NCBI RefSeq assembly: GCF_004022705.2
Contig: NZ_RZOY02000012.1
Span: forward strand, 59,109 to 123,108
Source: Mesorhizobium sp. M2D.F.Ca.ET.226.01.1.1
Lineage (GTDB): Bacteria > Pseudomonadota > Alphaproteobacteria > Rhizobiales > Rhizobiaceae
DNA length: 64,000 bases
Reading direction: 5' to 3'
Position numbers and translations under genes: made by a program. How positions within the stretch are numbered: position 1 is the stretch's first letter; each line of letters opens with the position of its first letter. The notes under the pieces were generated by a model. The model searched no databases and was not told the DNA's origin. It was given only the letters and a program-made list of their open reading frames with translations. Shown one piece after another: positions 18,551 to 26,474 of the stretch.

Positions 18551-19867
18551 ATGGATCAGCGTACTACAGTCGGCGGATCGGAAGACGAGGACGTTGGACG
18601 CGACCGCCCATTCAATCCCTACCGTTTTGCCGCCTCGGATAACTCCAAGGGCCTCGTCAAAGAAGCCATAGGGCTCCTCTCGACCTACGAGGACCGCTTC
18701 GGCCTAAGGCGCAACAAGAGACGCCCCAGAGATCAAGAGACCTTCAAGCAGACCGTCGATGCTATACTGTCCGACCTCATCCACGGGCAACTGGTCGGCG
18801 GATCAGGCATCTTCGTAACCCGTTCCAACCGTATTCTGGGGGCGAAGAGCCGCTATCGGCCTGCGGTGTACAGCAAAGCGTTTCCCGCCATCCTCGACCT
18901 CCTGTCGAAGCCAGAGATGGCATACGTGGAGCAAGACGTCGCCCCCGACATTCAGGGCGCATCCCGGTCCACCGTGATCCGACCGGGACAGCGGCTCCTC
19001 GACCGCATCGCCGAGCATGCTGTTGATCTCGACGATCTGGATACGCATCAGACCGGGGAGACAATCATTCTGAAGAGGTTGAAAGATCGAGCCAATTTCT
19101 GGGATGACGGTGAGCGTCTCGACTACCCGGACGATGGTGCTACCGACCGCTACCGGGAGCAGATGACTGAGATCAACCAGTGGCTCCATGAAGCCGACCT
19201 TAGCTTCGACTGGAACGGCATCGCTTTGCCGCACACTCCGATTGCGCTGCGGGACCGAAGACTGCGGCGGGTCTTCACCCAAGGTCGCTTCGATAGCGGT
19301 GGCAGGCTCTTCGGTGGGTTCTGGCAGCTACTGCGCAAGGACGAGAGGCAGACCGGCTTGCGCATAAGCGGCGAGAAGGCCGTAGAGCTGGACTACGGTC
19401 AGGCTGGCGCTCGTATCCTCTACGGACTGGCGGGGCAGCAGCCGACCTCAGACGACCTCTACCACCTGTGGGGTTACGTGCAGCAGCGTGAGGGGATCAA
19501 GCGTGTCATGAGCGCGATGATCTTCGCCGAGAAGCCCCTTGAACGGTTCCCTCAGGAAACACGCAAGCTGTTTCGCCGGGGTGACAAGATCGCCGAGGTG
19601 GTCGCGGCCATCGAGCAGAAGCACGAACTGATCAGGGATCGGTTCCATCGTGGACTTGGTCACGACGTTCAGTTCATCGAAAGCCAGATCATGGTGGAGG
19701 TATTGCTGATCATGAAGGCAAGTGGGATCACGGCGCTACCGATCCACGACGCCCTGATGGTCCCCGCGTCCGCCGCTGCGACTGCGAGAGAGGTGATGCT
19801 GTCGGTCTTCAAGCGAGTGGCGGGTGTCGAAGGAATTGTGACCCAGTCAGAGGCACAGACCCCATGA
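18551..19867 (+). CDS. Single-subunit polymerase-like protein (family A / T7-RNAP-like palm)
   Basis: A 438-residue protein whose C-terminal half looks like a minimal polymerase palm. Motif A is VELDYGQAGARILYG (Asp281, Arg288), resembling the family A pattern DYSQ...R. Motif B is REGIKRVMSAMIF (Arg313, Lys317), like RxxxK of the fingers helix. Motif C is LPIHDALMVPAS (His399, Asp400), like HDE of DNA polymerase I or HDS of T7 RNA polymerase. FDSGGRLFGGFWQ precedes motif A. No 3'-5' exonuclease is visible. ATG 18551 has GGAAG upstream. It is upstream of a zinc-finger-like gene. A role in replication or priming of the island is inferred. Confidence 0.6.
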   Translation: MDQRTTVGGSEDEDVGRDRPFNPYRFAASDNSKGLVKEAIGLLSTYEDRFGLRRNKRRPRDQETFKQTVDAILSDLIHGQLVGGSGIFVTRSNRILGAKSRYRPAVYSKAFPAILDLLSKPEMAYVEQDVAPDIQGASRSTVIRPGQRLLDRIAEHAVDLDDLDTHQTGETIILKRLKDRANFWDDGERLDYPDDGATDRYREQMTEINQWLHEADLSFDWNGIALPHTPIALRDRRLRRVFTQGRFDSGGRLFGGFWQLLRKDERQTGLRISGEKAVELDYGQAGARILYGLAGQQPTSDDLYHLWGYVQQREGIKRVMSAMIFAEKPLERFPQETRKLFRRGDKIAEVVAAIEQKHELIRDRFHRGLGHDVQFIESQIMVEVLLIMKASGITALPIHDALMVPASAAATAREVMLSVFKRVAGVEGIVTQSEAQTP

Positions 19868-19994
19868 CCGATGAGTCCTCACCCTTGGGAGTATTCCGTA
19901 CATCAGCTCCCCTCTCTTCTGTCACTATGGAGGTATCTATCCTGTCCATGTCCCCTCTCACTTCTCCATCAGTTGGACCTTCAATGAACCATAG

Positions 19995-20741
19995 GTGCTC
20001 ACCCCGCGCTCCCCTAAGAGGGACCCGAGATTGACCGAGAAGCTGATCCGCAGGCGAGAACGCAAAGCTGAGGTCAAAAGCCGGGCGTCGGAGCCCAGCT
20101 CGATGTTCACACGCTGCCGAGTGGTCGGGTGCAGCAGACCGGCTCGTGCTGGCACCGGAGACGGCTTGGACACTCGGTTCTGCCGTTCCCATGCTGATCA
20201 TTACGCGCGCCACGGGAGCCCGTACAAAGCCTCCTATAGCGCACGAGAGATCAACCCGTACCGGGCCGCTGCGCAAGCATGGCTTGAGGCAAACCAGAAT
20301 GACACCTATGTGGCCAATGCCGTCGACCGAGTGGCCACTCTTCTACGGACCGCAGGGCCTCACGTAGAGGCTTTCCGGTTACGTGGGCTGTCACCGCAGG
20401 AGCGCGCAAGGGCCGCCTGGGCGAGGCTCCGGAAGGCCGGCGTCGATCCGCGCCGTGTGGTCGCCGCGTGGCTTGCCGTCGAGATGATCATCAGGGACGA
20501 CCCGCAGGCCGAGCGCAAAGCCGAGTTCAAGCAGGTGCAGGCAGCCAAGCTCGTCCACAGAATGGCGTCTGGGACGCACAAGCGGTGGGGCGAGGGTCCT
20601 ACCGCGACCGAGCTGCACGTCTACCCGAGGCCGCGTGGAAGGGTCCTAAGGCACATGGGTGAGGCTCTGGAGCAAGCCGTGGAACTACTTATGCAGCACT
20701 GCGCTGCTTCACTGCCACGAGCGGCATCAACTGCGCCTTGA
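19995..20741 (+). CDS. Hypothetical protein with N-terminal zinc-ribbon-like motif
   Basis: A 248-residue basic protein of unrecognised family. Residues about 40-76 read CRVVGCSRPARAG, then FCRSHADHYARHGSP, a C-C-C-H-H pattern typical of small zinc-binding motifs in phage and plasmid proteins. The rest is helical (SPQERARAAWARLRKAGVDP, then AVEMIIRDDPQAERKAEFKQ). The start is uncertain: GTG 19995 opens the frame, but TTG 20031 has a better AGAGGG ribosome-binding site. It lies 127 bp downstream of the polymerase-like gene on the same strand and may work with it. Confidence 0.55.
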   Translation: MLTPRSPKRDPRLTEKLIRRRERKAEVKSRASEPSSMFTRCRVVGCSRPARAGTGDGLDTRFCRSHADHYARHGSPYKASYSAREINPYRAAAQAWLEANQNDTYVANAVDRVATLLRTAGPHVEAFRLRGLSPQERARAAWARLRKAGVDPRRVVAAWLAVEMIIRDDPQAERKAEFKQVQAAKLVHRMASGTHKRWGEGPTATELHVYPRPRGRVLRHMGEALEQAVELLMQHCAASLPRAASTAP

Positions 20742-20941
20742 TACGCCAAGCGAAGGCGTGAGAAGGTGAGCTGCGGCAAAGGGTACGCATGCGGAAATGC
20801 CCCACATACGGAACAGTCCCCTTGCAGGGACAATTCCGCTATCGCATTGAATTTATTTGAATTGACCTGTTCTTGACCTGCCCAGTATCTGGCCGATGGC
20901 TCCGTCCACAAAGGAGCGGTGACAGAGGATAGGCAATCGAG

Positions 20942-21118
20942 ATGGAAATTGATTTCTCCACCTTGGCGACAGCGGTAGCTGCGTGGCAGGAGGACTTCAT
21001 TAGGCACGTGCATGACACGCAAGGCGAGGCGCAGGCCCGCGCCGTCGAGGCGGACCTGAAGGGTGACCCTTGGCTGGCGCTGCAGTGGTATGTGGAGGAA
21101 GTGAGGCGGGCCGGATAA
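20942..21118 (+). CDS. Small acidic hypothetical protein
   Basis: A 58-residue frame beginning MEIDFSTLATAVAAWQEDFI, with an acidic helical composition and the segment GDPWLALQWYVEEVRRAG at the end. The family is not recognised. An ATG with a weak AGG-containing upstream sequence and the perfect hairpin 27 bases after the stop support a real short gene. The preceding 200 bp have a direct TTGACCTG repeat and no other gene. Confidence 0.45.
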   Translation: MEIDFSTLATAVAAWQEDFIRHVHDTQGEAQARAVEADLKGDPWLALQWYVEEVRRAG

Positions 21119-21144
21119 CCTGTTCTCGCGCTGTTGAAGCAAGG

Positions 21145-21178
21145 ACTCAGCCGAATGGCGCACTCCGATCGGCTGAGT
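21145..21178. terminator. Hairpin, possible bidirectional terminator
   Basis: ACTCAGCCGA at 21145-21154 is perfectly inverted as TCGGCTGAGT at 21169-21178, with a 14-nt loop. It lies between the small plus-strand gene and the convergent parA-partner gene, where a shared terminator is expected. No strong T-run follows in either direction. Confidence 0.5.
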
Positions 21179-21218
21179 TGTCTGTCAGACTTTGTCGCCG
21201 CCAGTTTCTTGGCTGCGC

Positions 21219-21605
21219 TCAGTCCCCTCGGAATGCGTCTCCCTTTTGTGATCTGGCAGCCGCAATCTCAACTATTCGGTCAATGACGCGGTTCGAGTCC
21301 TTCCACTTCATCACGAGCTTGCCTGGATCCATCCCGTAGTCGGCAACGACGTCGCGGAGTTCCTCCAGCGAGAGCTTGGCAAGTTGATCCCGCAGGATAA
21401 CCTCGCCCTTGCGGATGACTTCCACGGGATCGAGCAATGCCGCTGGCCTACGATTCTTCGGCCGACCATGCGCGGGCTCTGGTCGTTTGTGTCTGGGCTG
21501 CTCATTGCCAAACAATTCGTCCAACTTAGCGGCAAATTCGCTGTCGCGCTCCGCTGCATCAGCAACGGCCTTTGCGAAGGCCATGAGCGTTGGGCGCAGT
21601 TTCAT
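21219..21605 (-). CDS. Hypothetical protein, partner of the ParA-like ATPase
   Basis: A 128-residue protein with a helical N-terminus (AFAKAVADAAERDSEFAAKL), a basic Pro-rich linker (HKRPEPAHGRPKNRRPAALL) and a helical C-terminus (KLSLEELRDVVADYGMDPGK). No family is recognised. It starts only a few bases after the parA stop, so it is the second gene of a parA operon, where a small DNA-binding partner (ParB/ParG type) is usual. That role is inferred from position and size alone. Confidence 0.6.
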   Translation of the reverse strand: MKLRPTLMAFAKAVADAAERDSEFAAKLDELFGNEQPRHKRPEPAHGRPKNRRPAALLDPVEVIRKGEVILRDQLAKLSLEELRDVVADYGMDPGKLVMKWKDSNRVIDRIVEIAAARSQKGDAFRGD

Positions 21606-21608
21606 TGC

Positions 21609-22643
21609 TTAGCCCTCCAATCTGGCAAGGATTTCCTTGGCGAGGCTCCAATATGCATCAGCCAGACCTCGGTAACCGTACTTCTGTTTCAGCGTACGGC
21701 TGTATTGCTGATGTTCCGCCGCCGCTGCAATGTCATTGGCCTGTGCGATAATCGTGTCGAACACTGGTGCGTCCGTCCCCGCACGAAGGTTGCGGAGAAC
21801 GTTCGCGTGGACAGAGGAATTGGACTGGAACTTCGTCACGACAATGCCCAAGGGCTCAATCGTCTCCGCTATCTCATCAGAAAATTCTTTGACGCGCGTC
21901 ACGATCTGCGGAATGCCGTAGGTGGATAGAATGTCGGGAATTGTCGGAATGATATAGCCGTGTGAGATGCGCAGTCCATTCAGTGTGATGATGCCCAGAT
22001 TGGGCGGGCAATCGACGATCACGATGTCATAGTCATCCAACCGAGCCTTGACTGCCCGCCACAAGAGTTCGATGGGGTTCACCGAATAGAATTTTCCACT
22101 GGGGGTGGATGCCAGCCTGTCCTGAACATCGATGAGGTCAAGGCTGGAGGGGAGAAGGTCAAGACCGTACGCTCCACTCACGTCCGAGACGTGCTGCTGC
22201 AATGCAGAGTCAAAGTCGAACTGCTTGTTATCTGGTTCGAGTGCATCCTTGAACAGCCGGGCGAGCGTGTGCCCAGCATCATTCAGCTCGCGCCACCTCT
22301 CCTCGCCAATCAGCATCGTAGTGGCGTTGGTCTGCGGATCGAGGTCGATTACCAAAACCCTCTTGCCAAAACCAGCCGCTAGCGTTTCGGCGACGGCAAC
22401 TGTGGTGGTCGTCTTTCCAACCCCGCCCTTGAGGTTGATCGTCGAAAATACGTGAGCCATAGGAACCTTTCTCCTTCGCAGCCAAGATCGCACCTGTGAC
22501 CTGCGAAACACCGGACCCGATGCCAGTACGGCAATGGGCTTTGGGAAGTCGGATATTCTCACCCGCCAATTGGCGACGGCCTGCTTTGACGTATTGGCCA
22601 TCTCGGCAATCTCGTTGATGCCGACAAGCTCGTCATCCACCAC
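21609..22643 (-). CDS. parA: ParA-family ATPase with N-terminal DNA-binding domain
   Basis: A 344-residue Walker-type ATPase for DNA partition or island stabilisation. Residues 6-55 look like a MerR- or P1-ParA-like helix-turn-helix (LVGINEIAEMANTSKQAVAN). The ATPase starts near 64, with Walker A KGGVGKTTTT (72-81), LVIDLDPQTNATT, and Walker B VIVDCPPNLG. The frame is open to 22691, but those codons lie in a palindrome; GTG 22643 with AGGGA seven bases upstream is the likely start. It faces outward near attR, and its small partner is downstream. Confidence 0.85.
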   Translation of the reverse strand: MVDDELVGINEIAEMANTSKQAVANWRVRISDFPKPIAVLASGPVFRRSQVRSWLRRRKVPMAHVFSTINLKGGVGKTTTTVAVAETLAAGFGKRVLVIDLDPQTNATTMLIGEERWRELNDAGHTLARLFKDALEPDNKQFDFDSALQQHVSDVSGAYGLDLLPSSLDLIDVQDRLASTPSGKFYSVNPIELLWRAVKARLDDYDIVIVDCPPNLGIITLNGLRISHGYIIPTIPDILSTYGIPQIVTRVKEFSDEIAETIEPLGIVVTKFQSNSSVHANVLRNLRAGTDAPVFDTIIAQANDIAAAAEHQQYSRTLKQKYGYRGLADAYWSLAKEILARLEG

Positions 22644-22652
22644 TGAAATCCC

Positions 22653-22692
22653 TGTGAACGCTGTACACAAACGCCTGTTTACAGCGTTCACA
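22653..22692. promoter_or_regulatory. Palindromic operator upstream of parA
   Basis: TGTGAACGCTGTA at 22653-22665 is perfectly inverted as TACAGCGTTCACA at 22680-22692, with a 14-bp spacer. It ends 10 bp before the GTG start of parA. Its placement fits autorepression by the N-terminal DNA-binding domain of ParA, or a centromere-like site. Confidence 0.6.
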
Positions 22693-22750
22693 AAGACCTG
22701 TCAATCGGGCCGACGATTGGGTGCCCCGAAGTGGTTGCCAGCAGGACACG

Positions 22751-22763
22751 GGGGTGGTACACA
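22751..22763 (+). repeat. GGGGTGGTACACA direct repeat, right end
   Basis: This 13-mer is an exact copy of the one at 5200-5212 inside the left end of the island, in the same orientation. It lies about 60 bp inside attR, between parA and the att core, and is a candidate protein-binding arm site. Confidence 0.5.
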
Positions 22764-22790
22764 GCACGAGAACGAACGGCGAAATGAAAA

Positions 22791-22807
22791 AATAAAATCA
22801 GATAGTT
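22791..22807 (-). other. Candidate integrase arm-type site, right end
   Basis: AATAAAATCAGATAGTT is the reverse complement, with one mismatch in 17, of the left-end site at 5155-5171. It lies 16 bp inside attR. Confidence 0.5.
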
Positions 22808-22822
22808 AGCTGGATATTGAGC

Positions 22823-22850
22823 GAGTTCAATCCTCTCTCGCAGCACCAGC
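22823..22850 (+). repeat. attR core (copy of tRNA-Thr 3' end)
   Basis: These 28 bases are identical to 5107-5134. The flanking bases differ (GC before it instead of GA, GCTTCC after it instead of TTATCC), which marks the end of the exact repeat and hence the right boundary of island 1. Confidence 0.92.
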
Positions 22851-22905
22851 GCTTCCCTTAGAACTCGCTGACGCTTTTGGGCGGCGAAGACCGGCGCTTA
22901 TTTGT

Positions 22906-23613
22906 TCAAGCCGACTTCAGAACATGAGTGTCGTCGAAGTCTGCCAGCTTCGGATATGCGATCGTAGGAGCGTGTGCGAGCCCGAGGACGCGTTCACGGT
23001 AACGATCGAGGAAAAGCCGGCGTTCACCGTCGCTGATGCGCGCTGGTGCGTGCACGAGGAACGGCTCGACAACGGTGAAGCCGACGAAATAGAGCATCCC
23101 GTGGTTGATCGGGAACAGGATCTCAGAGATCGGGCCGTTCAGTCCTCTGTCGGAATAGATCGGCGGCGGCCCGCCGATCGTGACGGAGCACATCGCGCGC
23201 TTTCCTGCGAAGACGCCGCGATCATACCATTTGCCGCCGCCATAGATGCGGCCGCCTGATGCGAAGACCCGATCAACCCAGCCTTTAAGGATTGCCGGCA
23301 ACCCAAACCACCAGAGCGGAAACTGGAGGATCAGGGCATCGCACCAGAAAAGCTTGTCCATCTCTGCCTGGATGTCGGGAGCAAATCCGTCGCGGACGGC
23401 AGCATTCGCCTCCTCAGCCTGCTGGCGATAGTAGTGCGCATCGAGCACGGTCGTGAAGTTGCGGCGGTCCGACACCGGATTGAAGCCCATCGCATAAAGG
23501 TCGGAGATAACAACCTCGTGCCCAGCCGCAGCCAGCGCTTGCTCGGCCGCGCGGGTCAGAGCGCCGTTGAAACTGTCGGGCTCAGGGTGAGCATGAACGA
23601 TGAAGATGCGCAC
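22906..23613 (-). CDS. Flavodoxin-fold NAD(P)H oxidoreductase (MdaB/NQO-like)
   Basis: A 235-residue FMN/FAD quinone-reductase-type protein. The N-terminus RIFIVHAHPEPDSFNGAL is the phosphate-binding loop of the family; LQFPLWWFGLPAILKGWVDR is the conserved core and GGRIYGGGKWYDRG follows. The start is probably GTG 23613 with GGA upstream; the open frame to 24249 overlaps doxX. It is last in the bufA-B-C-doxX series, 26 bp after doxX, so a redox role linked to metal or oxidative stress is inferred. The remaining 55 bp to attR hold nothing. Confidence 0.88.
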   Translation of the reverse strand: MRIFIVHAHPEPDSFNGALTRAAEQALAAAGHEVVISDLYAMGFNPVSDRRNFTTVLDAHYYRQQAEEANAAVRDGFAPDIQAEMDKLFWCDALILQFPLWWFGLPAILKGWVDRVFASGGRIYGGGKWYDRGVFAGKRAMCSVTIGGPPPIYSDRGLNGPISEILFPINHGMLYFVGFTVVEPFLVHAPARISDGERRLFLDRYRERVLGLAHAPTIAYPKLADFDDTHVLKSA

Positions 23614-23639
23614 CGTGCGTTCCAACTTGGCCGGAATTC

Positions 23640-24116
23640 CTATTTCCTGGGTGCCGAAAGGGTTCGCTCGGCGACCTGGTCGAGGGAGAAGACACCGGCG
23701 CCGCGCGTCAGAACGAGAAGCAGCAACGAGGCCCACAGCAGGTGCTCCGCCCAGTTTTCCGGATAGACGAAAATCTGGATGACGGAGACGACGCCGAGCA
23801 GCATCAGGGCCGCGAGGCGCGAGAACAGCCCGAAGAAGACCAGCACCGAGCCGGTTAGCTCCGCGGTCGTCGCAAGCGGCGCCGCGATCGAAGGGTCGAT
23901 GAACGGCAGGTTGTATTCGTTGGCGAAGAGCTGCAGCGTCACCGGCCAGGACGCCAGCTTGCTCTGGGCCGATTGCCAGAAGACATGTGCCACCGCCACG
24001 CGCGCGGCGAGTTGGACCAGCGAAAAAGGAATGTGTTCGGGCAGCTTGATGATACGCCTGCAGAGGCCGACAAAGCCGGCCGGGTTGGACGAGGATTTCT
24101 CCGATATTGCGGTCAT
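23640..24116 (-). CDS. DoxX family membrane protein (BufD-like)
   Basis: A 158-residue integral membrane protein with four hydrophobic segments (SLVQLAARVAVAHVFWQSAQ; APLATTAELTGSVLVFFGLF; RLAALMLLGVVSVIQIFVYP; WAEHLLWASLLLLVLT), typical of DoxX/DUF417-type proteins. The start ATG 24116 is a few bases past the bufC stop. A DoxX gene commonly closes bufferin operons, so it likely supports electron transfer or membrane handling of the copper peptide. The long upstream frame is a shadow of bufC. Confidence 0.85.
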   Translation of the reverse strand: MTAISEKSSSNPAGFVGLCRRIIKLPEHIPFSLVQLAARVAVAHVFWQSAQSKLASWPVTLQLFANEYNLPFIDPSIAAPLATTAELTGSVLVFFGLFSRLAALMLLGVVSVIQIFVYPENWAEHLLWASLLLLVLTRGAGVFSLDQVAERTLSAPRK

Positions 24117-24127
24117 GACCGTCTCCG

Positions 24128-24913
24128 TCAGTTTGAGGGGAAATTCGAGGCGACCCGCACGTCGGTAACGAGCCTGTCGCGGAACAGACGCACAAGGGCC
24201 GAAACCAGGTCGAAGGCTGGGTCGAGCGCCAAGGCGCGGCCAGTGGCATGCTCGAGGCCGAAACCGTGCTTCAGCGAATGCCAGAAGGCGAAGCTCGCGC
24301 GGTCGAGCAGAAAAAGCCGCACGTAGTTCCCCGATCGCCACAACGCCACGCGTTCGGGGCGCCTTGCCCAGGTGATGTTTTCGTCGACAGCCTTCTCCTG
24401 TTGATGCGCCATCCATACCGACAGGATCGACCAGTGCGAGACGATCAGGCGCAGCGAGGGCTGGAGCTGGATATCCGGCGACAGCCCAAGATCGGTGTTG
24501 TCATATTCTGCGAGGCTGCGAGACGGCAGCGACGCCGTGTCGAGCGCCTCCGCTATGGCCCATTCGAGACGCGCCGTTTCGGCGACGATCGGCATGTCGG
24601 ACAGCGTGTCGATCGTTTTCAGGAAGCGTGGAAAGCCGGCGCCATAACGTGCCAGCCGCGACTCCACTGGCGGATGCCGCCGAATGAATTCGCTCGCCGC
24701 AAAGCGAAAGAAGCGTTCGTCGACGAGGCGGACGGTCACGGGAAACACCGCCATCAGCGCCGCGGTGAGGGAACTGCGCGTGTTGTTCTGGTAAATCCGC
24801 AGGCGCGCCAACGGATCTGCCTTGCCGGCGGTCAGCATATTTGCGGCGACCACCTGCTCCATGGCCAGCACCGACCGCGCCATGGTGGTCTGCAAGTATT
24901 CAAGCGGCAGCAT
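24128..24913 (-). CDS. bufC: DUF2063 protein, bufferin maturation partner (BufC-like)
   Basis: A 261-residue protein with LEYLQTTMARSVLAMEQVVA, then LARLRIYQNNTRSSLTAALM, FPVTVRLVDERFFRFAASEF and FIRRHPP. The last two are the signature of DUF2063/MbnC-like partner proteins, which bind the precursor and the MNIO enzyme. ATG 24913 with GAGGAGG upstream is the start, overlapping the bufB end by 14 bases. It presumably acts with BufB to modify BufA. The C-terminal region has an FAFWHSL segment typical of the family. Confidence 0.85.
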   Translation of the reverse strand: MLPLEYLQTTMARSVLAMEQVVAANMLTAGKADPLARLRIYQNNTRSSLTAALMAVFPVTVRLVDERFFRFAASEFIRRHPPVESRLARYGAGFPRFLKTIDTLSDMPIVAETARLEWAIAEALDTASLPSRSLAEYDNTDLGLSPDIQLQPSLRLIVSHWSILSVWMAHQQEKAVDENITWARRPERVALWRSGNYVRLFLLDRASFAFWHSLKHGFGLEHATGRALALDPAFDLVSALVRLFRDRLVTDVRVASNFPSN

Positions 24914-25931
24914 GGTATTCCTCCTCGATTGAGACAAGCGCCGCGGACATGCACGGCTTGGCGCACCTGGCAGCGGCAAACGCAGCAAGGACGGGCATGC
25001 CGGTCGTCGTTCCGCTTTGGACAGAAAGGATCGGCGTCGCTCGCGTTTTGGTCGTTTGCTCGCGCCGCATGGCTTGCTTGCGGTTGAACATGATCGACGC
25101 GGTCAGCATGTCGGCCCACATTGCTTCGCCAAGCAGCACGTCGAGGATGGGAACGTCGGTGTCCCATTCGATCAAGGTTGGGCGCGGGCCAAACCGGTCT
25201 ACCGCATGCTGATAGAGCGCCCAGACGACGGGAGGCACGCGCGAGCCATGGTCGTCGATGAGCACAGTGTCGGCGCCGACGTGGTTGGTCGCATGGCCGG
25301 CAAGGTGGATTTCGCCGATCGCCTCTGCCGGCAGCGCATCTATGAAGGCCTTGGCGTCATATTGCAGATTATGCGCGGAGACCTGGACGTTATTGACGTC
25401 GAGCAGCAGGCCGCAGCCGGTCCGCACCACGAGCTCGGCCAGAAACTCGGCCTCGCTCATCGAGGAGTCCGCAAAGGCGACGTAAGCAGACAGATTCTCG
25501 ATCAGAACCTGCCGATTCAACGTTTCCTGGACGGTCTCGACGTTGCGCGCGACGATCGCCAGCGCTTCTTCGTCATAGCGCAGCGGTAAGAGATCGTTGA
25601 GATAGGCGCCGTCAGCGACACTCCAGGCGAGATGCTCGGAAACGAGATCGGGCTGGAAGCGCTCACAGACCATGCGCAGTCGTTCAAGGTGGCCGCGATC
25701 CAGGCCTTGCGCGCTGCCCAGCGACAAGCCGACGCCGTGCACGGACAGCGGGTAGATCTGGCGCAGCCTTTCCAGCGCTTCGACGCCAGCGCCGTCACCC
25801 ATGTAGTTCTCGGCGTGGACCTCGAGCCAGCCTGCGGAAGGGCGCCGCGTGAGCATCTCCGCGATGTGAGGCGAGCGAAGACCGATGCCCGCCGATGCGG
25901 GGATTGCAAGAGGTGAAAACATGCTGGACAT
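24900..25931 (-). CDS. bufB: MNIO (DUF692) enzyme, bufferin maturation (BufB-like)
   Basis: A 343-residue multinuclear iron oxidase of the DUF692/MbnB family, which converts Cys residues of precursor peptides. Visible iron-ligand regions are WLEVHAENYMG, SVHGVGLSLG, VSEHLAW, VLIENLSAYV, LLLDVNNVQVSA, EIHLAGHA and LIEWDTDVP, in family order. The start is ATG 25931, with GGAGGAG upstream. The C-terminus after the core (about residue 280) carries 60 extra residues with an RCAKPC pair, longer than usual. It follows bufA by about 40 bases. Confidence 0.9.
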   Translation of the reverse strand: MSSMFSPLAIPASAGIGLRSPHIAEMLTRRPSAGWLEVHAENYMGDGAGVEALERLRQIYPLSVHGVGLSLGSAQGLDRGHLERLRMVCERFQPDLVSEHLAWSVADGAYLNDLLPLRYDEEALAIVARNVETVQETLNRQVLIENLSAYVAFADSSMSEAEFLAELVVRTGCGLLLDVNNVQVSAHNLQYDAKAFIDALPAEAIGEIHLAGHATNHVGADTVLIDDHGSRVPPVVWALYQHAVDRFGPRPTLIEWDTDVPILDVLLGEAMWADMLTASIMFNRKQAMRREQTTKTRATPILSVQSGTTTGMPVLAAFAAARCAKPCMSAALVSIEEEYHAAA

Positions 25932-25972
25932 CGGTCTCCTCCATTCTGGTCTGGTTGGCTCGAGGGAAGTTG

Positions 25973-26242
25973 CTAGGCTTTCGGCTTGTCGCTGCCGCCC
26001 GCGATCTTGGCGCAGCTGCCGGCGGGCACGTAGAGCCAGGAATCCGGCTGGTTGTCGGCGGTCGCGGTGCCTGCGCAGGAATGCGTCGCTGTCTGGCAGT
26101 CGTTCTGGCCGGCCTTGACGACGCCGTAGCATTTCTCGAAGGCGAAGCCGGGCTTGGCGGCCGGGCCGCTGTATGCCGCCGTCGTGGCGAGCGTGGTGGC
26201 AGCCGCGAGGGCCGATCCGATGAGAGTCTTGGTGTTGATCAC
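25973..26242 (-). CDS. bufA: DUF2282 bufferin precursor peptide (BufA-like)
   Basis: An 89-residue secreted peptide. The signal peptide is NTKTLIGSALAAATTLATTA. The mature part has four Cys in the characteristic spacing (EKCYGVVKAGQNDC, then HSCAGTA, then PAGSC). The GTG start at 26242 has AGGAG eight bases upstream, which explains why no ATG is found near the signal peptide. In characterised bufferins, Cys residues become thiooxazole rings that bind copper and give copper tolerance; that is inferred here from homology. It is the first gene of the operon. Confidence 0.85.
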   Translation of the reverse strand: MINTKTLIGSALAAATTLATTAAYSGPAAKPGFAFEKCYGVVKAGQNDCQTATHSCAGTATADNQPDSWLYVPAGSCAKIAGGSDKPKA

Positions 26243-26385
26243 AGGCTTGTCTCCTGGTTGGCGTTTCGAGGGAAAGACCGGCCCTAGGCCCGTCTGCAGA
26301 TCAGTCTCTCCGATCGTGGCGCCGAGCTGAAATGCTGTCTCGGCATGGAATTGATACGCGGCCACTATGTTCAGGAGCTCGGCGC

Positions 26386-26419
26386 GAAAAAGCCCTCCGG
26401 CGGGGACACCGGAGGGCTT
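26386..26419 (-). terminator. Intrinsic terminator of the patatin-like gene
   Basis: AAGCCCTCCGG (26390-26400) pairs perfectly with CCGGAGGGCTT (26409-26419) around an 8-nt loop, and reading on the minus strand it is followed by a run of five T. It lies 55 bp past the stop of the degenerate patatin gene and upstream of bufA, so bufA needs its own promoter in 26243-26385. Confidence 0.85.
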
Positions 26420-26474
26420 GGCACCTGCGTTCGGGAGTATGCGATGCAGGCGCGGCTAGGCGGGAGGGAGACGC

